From: Edaphobacter sp. 4G125
Lineage (GTDB): Bacteria; Acidobacteriota; Terriglobia; Terriglobales; Acidobacteriaceae
Assembly: GCF_014274685.1 (NCBI RefSeq)
Contig: NZ_CP060393.1
Span: forward strand, 1,485,501 to 1,549,500
Reading direction: 5' to 3'
DNA length: 64,000 nucleotides
Part shown: piece after piece, positions 17,398 through 32,466 of the stretch
How positions within the stretch are numbered: the first letter of the stretch is position 1
Layout of the letters: every line of letters begins with the position of its first letter
The notes under the pieces: generated by a model
Seen by the model: only the letters and a program-made list of their open reading frames with translations
Databases searched by the model: none
What the model was told of the DNA's origin: nothing
Made by a program: the position numbers and the translations under genes

Positions 17398-18108
17398 ATG
17401 GCTAGGAAGATTTCGAAGAATCTGGCGAAGGCGCGTGCGTTGGTTGAGCCCCGTCCTTACGTTCTGGCGGATGCGGTTCCGCTGCTCCAGAAAGCAAAAT
17501 ACGCAAAGTTTGATGAGACGGTTGACCTGACGATGCGTCTGGGTGTCGATCCCCGTCATGCGGACCAGATGGTTCGCGGCACGGTGGTTCTACCGCATGG
17601 TTTGGGTAAGACCAAGGTTGTGGCTGTTATCGCTTCTGGCGACAAGGTGAAGGACGCGCAGGCCGCTGGCGCCGAGTTTTTCGGTGGTGAAGAGTTGGTC
17701 GAGAAGATCCAGAAGGAGAACTGGACGGACTTTGATGCTTTGATCGCGACTCCCGACATGATGAAGTCGGTTGGTCGTCTGGGTAAGGTCCTTGGTCCTA
17801 AGGGGCTGATGCCGAATCCGAAGACGGGTACCGTGACCACGAACGTGGCCGATGCGGTCAAGGAGATTAAGGCTGGTAAGGTTGAGTTCCGTACGGACAA
17901 GACTGCTCTGGTGCATGTTCCCGTGGGTAAGCTTTCGTTCGATCCGCAGAAGCTGATCGACAATGCGACAACGGTGATCACCAGCGTGGTTAAGGCGAAA
18001 CCGGCTGCCGCCAAGGGCAAGTACATCAAGGGCGTGACGCTTAGCTCTTCAATGGGCCCTGGAATTCAGCTGGATTATGCGGCGGCCGAGGCTGCTGGAA
18101 AGGCGTAA
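17398..18108 (+). CDS. rplA: Large ribosomal subunit protein L1
   Basis: Binds the mobile L1 stalk of 23S rRNA and, in many bacteria, represses its own mRNA. Family landmarks include the N-terminal [47 protein letters not shown], the second-domain segment [25 protein letters not shown], and the C-terminal [15 protein letters not shown]. Length 236 is normal. AGGGAAG lies directly before ATG 17398. The usual partner rplK is absent immediately upstream; rplJ, rplL, rpoB and rpoC follow in conserved order. Confidence 0.97.
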   Translation: MARKISKNLAKARALVEPRPYVLADAVPLLQKAKYAKFDETVDLTMRLGVDPRHADQMVRGTVVLPHGLGKTKVVAVIASGDKVKDAQAAGAEFFGGEELVEKIQKENWTDFDALIATPDMMKSVGRLGKVLGPKGLMPNPKTGTVTTNVADAVKEIKAGKVEFRTDKTALVHVPVGKLSFDPQKLIDNATTVITSVVKAKPAAAKGKYIKGVTLSSSMGPGIQLDYAAAEAAGKA

Positions 18109-18158
18109 TCGCCTCTCTGTTCAGGATTTGGTTGCGATGGCGCAGCCCACAATTTTTA

Positions 18159-18190
18159 GCTAGCAATAAGGGCTAGCAGTGAAGGCTAGG
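18159..18190 (+). repeat. Three 13-bp-spaced GCTAGC/G repeats in the rplJ leader
   Basis: GCTAGC at 18159, GCTAGC at 18172 and GCTAGG at 18185 are spaced exactly 13 bases apart. The full unit is GCTAGCA plus six bases. The last copy includes the AGGA ribosome site of rplJ. Because GCTAGC is self-complementary, copies can also pair with each other. A role in L10 autoregulation is possible but not shown. Confidence 0.6.
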
Positions 18191-18195
18191 ATTTT

Positions 18196-18864
18196 ATGGC
18201 ACTGTCCAGATCACAGAAGTCGGATAAGGTAAAGAAGCTCGCGGCGGAGCTTGAAGTTTCGACCTCGGCTATTATCGGTACGTTTACCGGGCTGACGGCG
18301 GCGAAGGATTTTGATCTCCGCAAGACGGTTCGCGCGGCGGGTGGCCACTATCACGTGGTGAAGAACAAGCTGGCTGCGAAGTCGGCTGAGGGGACGAAGG
18401 TCGAGGAGGCCCTGAAGGGGCTGAAAGGTGTCACTTCGGTGGCGTACACCTCGGGCGATCCGGTTGCGCTGGCCAAAGCTCTCTCAACTTGGGTGAAGGA
18501 CAATTCAGAGTTCACCTTCAAGTTGGGAATCGTAGACGGCAAGCTGCTCACGGTCCAGGAGCTTGGTGAACTGGCGACGATGCCGGGCAAGGAAGAGATC
18601 TTTGCCAAGCTGTTGTTCCTGATCAATGCTCCGGCGCAGCGTCTTGCGACGGTCATCAATGCCACTGGACGCGACCTGGCGGTTGTGATCAACCAGGGTG
18701 TTGAAAAGGGTAAGTTTACAGGTGCGGCTCCTGTGGCTTCGATTGCAGCGGCCCACGCCGAGGAATCGTCGGCAGGTGAGCAGCCTTCCGGTGCGGCTCA
18801 GCCGGAGAATGCGACGGCATCTCAGGCGGGCGAGGCGGCGACCACGGCTCCTGTCGAGGGATAA
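18196..18864 (+). CDS. rplJ: Large ribosomal subunit protein L10 with acidic C-terminal extension
   Basis: Forms the base of the L12 stalk. The N-terminal RNA-binding domain shows SRSQKSDKVKKLAAEL, FTGLTAAKDFDLRK and YHVVKNKLAAKSAEG. The helical L12-binding region follows (INAPAQRLATVINATGRDLAVVINQ). After about residue 180 a low-complexity tail rich in Ala, Glu, Ser and Gly extends the protein to 222 residues, against ~165 in E. coli. The gene lies 87 bases after rplA and 132 bases before rplL. Confidence 0.95.
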   Translation: MALSRSQKSDKVKKLAAELEVSTSAIIGTFTGLTAAKDFDLRKTVRAAGGHYHVVKNKLAAKSAEGTKVEEALKGLKGVTSVAYTSGDPVALAKALSTWVKDNSEFTFKLGIVDGKLLTVQELGELATMPGKEEIFAKLLFLINAPAQRLATVINATGRDLAVVINQGVEKGKFTGAAPVASIAAAHAEESSAGEQPSGAAQPENATASQAGEAATTAPVEG

Positions 18865-18996
18865 AGAAGTTTCGTTCCACCCTTTGGGTGCGTCATGTCT
18901 GGGCGCAACGGAAACCTGAAAGGCGGGACAACCGGGGCGAAGCGAGCTTCGGAGAATCATCGGTAACACAAAGTTCAGAAGTATTGGAGAAGAAAA

Positions 18997-19374
18997 ATGG
19001 CGGATATTCAGCAGTTGGAAGATCAGATTGTTAGCCTGAGCCTGCTTGAGGCATCGGCTCTGGTGAAGAAGCTCGAAGAGCGTCTTGGCGTCTCGGCGGC
19101 AGCGGCAGCGGTTGCTGTTGCTCCGGCAGCGGGCGGCGGTGCGGCGGCTCCGGCAGCCGAGGAAAAGACCGAGTTCACCGTGATCCTCAAGGATGCGGGC
19201 GCGAACAAGATCAACACGATCAAGGCTGTACGCGAAGTCACCAGCCTGGGCCTCAAGGAAGCCAAGGACCTGGTCGATGGCGCTCCCAAGCCCTTGAAGG
19301 AGAACGTCTCGAAGGACGATGCAGCGGCGATTGCCAAGAAATTCGAAGGCGTTGCCACCGTCGAGATCAAGTAA
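18997..19374 (+). CDS. rplL: Large ribosomal subunit protein L7/L12
   Basis: Multicopy stalk protein that recruits translation factor GTPases. The N-terminal dimerisation domain ([28 protein letters not shown]) is followed by an Ala/Gly/Pro hinge and the C-terminal domain ([48 protein letters not shown], shown here by its two parts [10 protein letters not shown] and [15 protein letters not shown]). Length 125. GGAGAAG lies just before ATG 18997. Confidence 0.97.
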   Translation: MADIQQLEDQIVSLSLLEASALVKKLEERLGVSAAAAAVAVAPAAGGGAAAPAAEEKTEFTVILKDAGANKINTIKAVREVTSLGLKEAKDLVDGAPKPLKENVSKDDAAAIAKKFEGVATVEIK

Positions 19375-19978
19375 CTTTACCCCAGTTGCACGGCCGGGCG
19401 GAACGAGTTATTCTTGAAGAGAAGCTTCGTTCCGCCTTGCTGTGTTCTGCTGGCGGACGTGCGGAAGATACGGCGGTATTCCGGTCCATCCTCCTTTTTG
19501 GGAGGCTAAGGGGCCGGCCATTATGCGTCTCAAGCGGCGGATGCGCATAGTGAAACGGCATTAGGCGGACGGCAGCAGATTTTGGGGCAGGCGAGCCTCA
19601 AATGGCGGCGGAAATTTCTATTAATACGATCGAAATAGTGCACAAGTCGACCTTTGCGCTCGTGGGACACGCTGTCTCTGCGAGCGCTTTGCCGCGTCTC
19701 TGATGGATGCCTCCTCTGGGGAGCAGTTTGAAGCGTGGATGCACGAGATGTTGTGAGAGTTTTGAAGATTTTGAATTTTTCAGAGCCAATGCGCCGTAGT
19801 TGAGGCCAGCAGGATATTTTGCGCGCGGGTGAGTTGGGAATCGAGGACCGACAAAACCCGAAGAGAGATAGGCGCAACAGAAGCAACCAGGAGAGTCAGG
19901 ACCGGGGCTCTCCCCCTTTGAGGACGGTACAAAACGTCTTTCCGAGGGTCCTCGAAGGTACTGATTCAGGGAGAGAGC
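19375..19978 (+). other. Long non-coding stretch between rplL and rpoB
   Basis: Just over 600 bases without a credible gene, in an operon where this junction is usually a few hundred bases. It holds one strong hairpin near its start (19397-19436) and a weaker one, GAGGAC with GTCCTC, just ahead of rpoB. Minus-strand frames through it look like random open stretches. It may carry a processing site, attenuator or internal promoter. Confidence 0.6.
19397..19436 (+). promoter_or_regulatory. Perfect 10-bp hairpin after rplL
   Basis: GGCGGAACGA (19397-19406) pairs with TCGTTCCGCC (19427-19436) around a 20-base loop, 22 bases after the rplL stop. No U-run follows, so it is not a classic terminator. 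An attenuator or RNase III processing site, as known at this position in E. coli, is the natural guess. Confidence 0.55.
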
Positions 19979-24451
<4,473 letters not shown>

Positions 24452-24467
24452 CGATCGCTTCCGCGGT

Positions 24468-24489
24468 CAGGTCTTCGATCGAAGACCTG
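24468..24489. promoter_or_regulatory. Perfect 22-bp palindrome between rpoB and rpoC
   Basis: CAGGTCTTCGA followed at once by its reverse complement TCGAAGACCTG, starting 17 bases after the rpoB stop. With flanking bases the pairing extends by three or more, including one G-T wobble. No U-run follows. It could act as an RNA hairpin (processing) or as a dimeric protein site. Confidence 0.7.
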
Positions 24490-24630
24490 GCCGGTCAGGA
24501 AGCAGAGAAGAGATTGAAGAAGTAGCAGCGACGAAGTTGAGGTCGCTGAAGTAGAGATAGCAGCAGTAACAGGCAGTGAGGCAAAGGCTAACGACCGGAA
24601 GCCAAGAGCTGCATACGGAGAGACAAAAAT

Positions 24631-28821
<4,191 letters not shown>

Positions 28822-28862
28822 GACTAGCTGTTGAGGCATACACGCCTAGCGGCGCAAAACTA

Positions 28863-28893
28863 AGGGTGGACTCGAATGAGTCCGCCCTTTTTA
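28863..28893 (+). terminator. Intrinsic terminator of the rpoBC operon
   Basis: AGGGTGGACTC and GAGTCCGCCCT form an 11-base stem with one G-T pair and a GAAT tetraloop, followed by TTTTTATT. It lies 42 bases after the rpoC stop. Confidence 0.9.
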
Positions 28894-29155
28894 TTGTTAT
28901 CGTTATTATTTTCGTCATGAACGGCCAAATTTGGGGAGCTGTTGTTGCCGACGCCGGGCATGGGAAAAGAAGAATACGATTGTCAATGACTTTATTTTTA
29001 AGAATAAACCCACATTATTTTCAATAATTTGTGAGGAATATTTATTCCCTTCTATATCGATCGAAGAATCCATATTTTGGATGAAGCTGACCGTAAACGA
29101 TGGCTGCTTTCATTGTTGCGAGAGAGGAGTGGTCTCTGCCTGTATGCTTTTCTCC
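28894..29155 (+). other. AT-rich intergenic stretch after the rpoBC terminator
   Basis: About 260 bases, visibly richer in A and T than the surroundings (28985-29080), between the terminator and the ROK gene. An open frame runs through it into the ROK gene, but its residues lack family character. It probably contains the promoter of the ROK gene; I cannot pick one hexamer pair with confidence. Confidence 0.5.
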
Positions 29156-29884
29156 ATGAAAAATGTTCTCGTCATCGACATCGGCGGCACTCACATCAAG
29201 GTGGCATCCAACACGCAGCGAACTCCGCTGAAGATTCCTTCGGGCCCGACGATGACTGCGAACCAGATGGCGGAACAGGTCATTCTTGGAACAAAGGGAT
29301 GGAATTACGACTGTATTTCTATCGGCTATCCTGGGCCGGTTGTGGATGATCATCCCTTAGGAGAGCCCCATAATCTTGCTCCCGGATGGATCGACTTTCC
29401 TTATCAGAAGGCGTTCAAAAAACCGATTCGATTTATCAACGACGCGGCGATGCAGGCTTTGGGAGGATATCGCGGTGGGCGGATGCTCTTTCTGGGCATC
29501 GGAACCGGGCTTGGCTCAGCAATGATTCTTGAGGGAATCGTGGTCCCACTGGAGCTGGCTCATCTTCCGTATCGGAGAGGCAAAACCTACGAGGAGTATC
29601 TTGGCCTGGAAGGGCTGGAGCTCCGCGGAAAGAAACGGTGGCGCAAGTCAGTCCTGGATGTTGTCGAACGGCTGATGGCGGGGCTGGTTTGCGAGTATGT
29701 TCTTCTGGGCGGCGGGAATGCGAAGCTGATGAAGCGTTTACCACCTCACGTTGTGTTGGGCGCCAACAGCAATGCGATTGAGGGCGGCATTCGGCTTTGG
29801 CAGAGTGCAGAGGAGAGGAATATTATCCGGGTGCCGAAACAGGACATTCCTGTCCGGCCCAATTTGGGCCAGAGACGACACTAG
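29156..29884 (+). CDS. ROK-family / polyphosphate glucokinase-like sugar kinase
   Basis: Actin-fold kinase of the ROK group, most like polyphosphate glucokinases. The phosphate-1 motif is VLVIDIGGTHIKVA; ISIGYPGPVVDDHPLGEPHNLAPGW matches the substrate-binding region; NDAAMQALGGYRGGRMLFLGIGTGLGSA provides the catalytic Asp and phosphate-2 loop. The ROK cysteine cluster (zinc site) is absent, as in the polyphosphate glucokinase branch. Length 242 is typical for that branch. ATG 29156 opens MKNVLVIDIGG; ATG 29144 is an in-frame alternative. Use of polyphosphate versus ATP cannot be told from the sequence. Confidence 0.8.
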   Translation: MKNVLVIDIGGTHIKVASNTQRTPLKIPSGPTMTANQMAEQVILGTKGWNYDCISIGYPGPVVDDHPLGEPHNLAPGWIDFPYQKAFKKPIRFINDAAMQALGGYRGGRMLFLGIGTGLGSAMILEGIVVPLELAHLPYRRGKTYEEYLGLEGLELRGKKRWRKSVLDVVERLMAGLVCEYVLLGGGNAKLMKRLPPHVVLGANSNAIEGGIRLWQSAEERNIIRVPKQDIPVRPNLGQRRH

Positions 29885-29963
29885 AAGTAACTGGACGAGT
29901 CTTCGTGCCGAAATTCGGGCTGCTCTTTCGGTAATTGAGACTTCTGTTTTAATCAGAGATAGC

Positions 29964-31481
29964 TTGTCGATAAGAGGAGTTTGTATCGCTACGCCCTCCA
30001 TTCCCGATCTCTCGGCTGTATTGCAGAACACGACTGCGCCGGTGGCTGCCGCACCGGCAACCCCGACTGCAGTTGAGGAGGTTGTTGCAGCGCTCAAAAC
30101 GATTCCTGCGCTTGAAGGGTTGACTGATCCGGAGTATCGCTGGTTTGCGCATCACAGCACAGAGCGCGTAGGGCCCGATGGCGCTCTCATCTTTCGTGAG
30201 GATGAGCCGTGCTTCCACATGATCATCATTCTGCGTGGCGAGGTGATGGCGCAGCGGCGCAAGTCTGGCCCGGTAGCGCGTTTTGTCGGACGGACTTCAC
30301 GAGTGACCGGCAAACTCCCTTTTTCACGCATGAAGGCCTGGGGAGCAGACGGCAGTAGCGTCGGCCCGGTCTGGGTGCTGGACATCCATGAAGATCTTTT
30401 TAACGAGATGTTGCAGGTAATTCCTTCGATGACGCAGCGGTGCGTCGCTCTTTTGCTGGATCGTGTCCGGGATTTCACGCGTATGGACGAACAGGCAGAG
30501 AAGTTGATTGCGTTGGGCAAGTTGGCGGCGAATCTTTCGCATGAGCTTAACAATCCGGCGTCAGCGGCGCAGCGTTCCGCCACGAGCCTGTCAGCAGAGC
30601 TACGCAATGCCGATGAAGCTAAGTACCGGCTTGGCCTCTTGTTTCGTTCTGAAGAGGAACTGGAGCAGTACAACACCTGGGCCCGGCAGGCGAGAGAGTA
30701 TACCCGCGCATGTGCAGGGTATTCTCCCATCCCAAGAAGCCCACTCGAAGCTAGCGATTATGAGCAGGAGATCGTACGCTGGCTGGAAGAGCATCAGGTT
30801 GCGTCGGCATGGAGCATTGCGCCTACGCTGGCCGAGAGCCGCCTTCCCGTAAAGATGCTGGATGCTTTAGCGGAAATGCTAAGTTCTGAGAAGCTTTCAT
30901 CTGCAATTGGTACGTTCGCCAGCTCGCTTCGTGTGGAGCGCATGGCCGATACCGTCGTCGATTCCAGCGACCGTATCTTTGAGCTGATCAGTGCGATTCG
31001 AGGCTACTCCTTTATGGACCAGGCGCCGGTGCAGGATATCGATCTGCGTCAATCGATTGAGAATACGCTGGCGATGTTCCGCTCGAGAACAGGAAGGGTC
31101 GAGATTCATGTGGAGTCGGAACCGAGCCTTCCTGCCGTGAGCGCCTATGGGAGCGAGCTGAACCAGGTATGGTCGGCCTTGATTGAGAATGCCTTGGATG
31201 CGATGCATGATCATGGCATTTTGACGATCTCGATCCGGGTGACCGGGCAGACGGCGATTGTAGAGATTCGCGACAACGGTTCCGGCATTTCGGAGACGAT
31301 TCAATCCCGCATCTTCGAGCCCTTCTTTACGACGAAGCCAATGGGGACTGCGATGGGGCTTGGCCTCGATACCGTGCAGCGAATCGTCAATAAGCACTCC
31401 GGTTCTGTCGCGGTCGATTCCAAACCACACGCCACCTGCTTTCAGGTTCGCATCCCGATCAATCGGCTGCGAGCGTATTAG
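29964..31481 (+). CDS. Soluble histidine kinase with cyclic-nucleotide-binding-type sensor domain
   Basis: The N-terminal ~140 residues after a Pro/Ala linker have the cNMP-binding/CRP-like layout (PALEGLTDPEYRWFA, FREDEPCFHMIIILRGEVMA). The kinase core follows: H-box KLAANLSHELNNPAS, N-box LIENALDAM, G1 DNGSGISE, F-box IFEPFFTTKP and G2 GTAMGLGLDTV, all intact. There is no membrane segment. The start is unclear: TTG 29964 is given here, but a good AGGAG lies five bases before an in-frame ATC at 29985, which would give ATPSIPDL as the first residues. No response regulator is adjacent. Its 3' end overlaps the convergent VOC gene by four bases. Confidence 0.8.
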   Translation: MSIRGVCIATPSIPDLSAVLQNTTAPVAAAPATPTAVEEVVAALKTIPALEGLTDPEYRWFAHHSTERVGPDGALIFREDEPCFHMIIILRGEVMAQRRKSGPVARFVGRTSRVTGKLPFSRMKAWGADGSSVGPVWVLDIHEDLFNEMLQVIPSMTQRCVALLLDRVRDFTRMDEQAEKLIALGKLAANLSHELNNPASAAQRSATSLSAELRNADEAKYRLGLLFRSEEELEQYNTWARQAREYTRACAGYSPIPRSPLEASDYEQEIVRWLEEHQVASAWSIAPTLAESRLPVKMLDALAEMLSSEKLSSAIGTFASSLRVERMADTVVDSSDRIFELISAIRGYSFMDQAPVQDIDLRQSIENTLAMFRSRTGRVEIHVESEPSLPAVSAYGSELNQVWSALIENALDAMHDHGILTISIRVTGQTAIVEIRDNGSGISETIQSRIFEPFFTTKPMGTAMGLGLDTVQRIVNKHSGSVAVDSKPHATCFQVRIPINRLRAY

Positions 31482-32008
31482 AGGTGCGAAGAAGAGTTGT
31501 CGGCAGGCCCAATCTTTTCGGACTGTAGCTCTGCAAACAGCGATTTCAGGTCGAGAGGCCGGGTGTACATGGCAAGATCGCCATTCGCGTCGCGAGGCCA
31601 TTCCTCCTGAGGCTTGTCCCAATAGAGCTCGACGCCGTTGCCGTCAGGATCGCGGAGATAGAGCGCTTCGCTGACGCCATGGTTGGCGGCCCCTTCAAGC
31701 GAGATGCCGGCATGGAGAAGACGTCGCAGGGCATCGGCCAATGCAGCACGCGTGGGATAGAGTAAGGCAAGGTGGTACAGGCCCGTTGTTCCAGGAGCAG
31801 GAGGTTGCCCACCGAGGCTCTCCCAGGTATTGAGAGCGATGTGATGGTGATATCCGCCGGCGGAGAGAAATGCAGCAGAGTGTCCAAACTGCTGAGTGAC
31901 CTCGAAGCCCAGAACGCCATGATAGAAGTCGAGAGCGCGATCGAGGTTCGCGACCTTTAGGTGGACATGCCCCATTTTGACCTGGGGATGGATGGCGGGC
32001 TGGCTCAT
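31478..32008 (-). CDS. VOC-family (glyoxalase/extradiol dioxygenase-like) protein
   Basis: A vicinal-oxygen-chelate protein, CatE-like. The first beta-alpha-beta module shows MGHVHLKVANLDRALDFYHGVLGFEV with the metal-ligand-type His near residue 14, then GGYHHHIALNTW. The second module shows GLYHLALLYPTRAALADALRRL and the C-terminal LRDPDGNGVELYWD with the conserved Glu. These fit a metal-dependent ring-cleavage or related enzyme; the substrate is unknown. Length 176. ATG 32008. It converges on the histidine kinase gene. Confidence 0.87.
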   Translation of the reverse strand: MSQPAIHPQVKMGHVHLKVANLDRALDFYHGVLGFEVTQQFGHSAAFLSAGGYHHHIALNTWESLGGQPPAPGTTGLYHLALLYPTRAALADALRRLLHAGISLEGAANHGVSEALYLRDPDGNGVELYWDKPQEEWPRDANGDLAMYTRPLDLKSLFAELQSEKIGPADNSSSHL

Positions 32009-32158
32009 ACCGAATTAGATGATTGGGGAAGAAAGAAGAAGCATCGAGCCGCCTACAAACAATTCAGGAGCAATCTTTACGGGGTTGGAGTATGCTGGTG
32101 CGCACCACGGGGTTGTCCGGGCCCCTGACCTCGTAAATCGAGTTCTGGAGGAGTACCT

Positions 32159-32416
32159 ATGTTTAGCCTGCTTTGGACCGCGATTATCGGATTAGTCGTT
32201 GGTGCACTTGCCAAGTTGATCATGCCGGGGAAAGATCCTGGAGGGATCCTGGTGACGATGATCCTGGGAATTGCCGGTTCGTTCCTGGGAACTTTTCTAG
32301 GGCGTCTGGTGGGGCATTACCAGGAAGGTCAGTCGGCGGGTTTCATCATGTCGCTGATTGGAGCCATCATTTTGCTGGCGATCTATCACTTTTTCAAGCG
32401 ACGGAGCGTCGCATAA
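32159..32416 (+). CDS. GlsB/YeaQ/YmgE-family stress-response membrane protein
   Basis: An 85-residue protein with three hydrophobic segments: LLWTAIIGLVVGALAKLIMPG, ILVTMILGIAGSFLGTFLG and GFIMSLIGAIILLAIYHFF. The GALAKLIMPGKDPGG turn and the GIAGSFLG motif are the family signature (also called transglycosylase-associated protein, a historical misnomer). Members are linked to general or envelope stress. GGAGGAG precedes ATG 32159 by six bases. Confidence 0.92.
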   Translation: MFSLLWTAIIGLVVGALAKLIMPGKDPGGILVTMILGIAGSFLGTFLGRLVGHYQEGQSAGFIMSLIGAIILLAIYHFFKRRSVA

Positions 32417-32466
32417 AGAACCGGTGGGGTCCTGCTCCACGGGTGTAGAAGCGATCTCATGATCGA

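Noticed and set aside
19530..19886. A 118-codon minus-strand frame in the rplL-rpoB gap
   Set aside because: No ribosome site, no hydrophobic or motif pattern, and composition typical of a random frame.
28919..28930. GAACGGCCAAAT shared with 42045-42056
   Set aside because: A single 12-base match in a 64-kb window is not strong evidence, and the first copy lies in a terminator-distal gap without a matching promoter.
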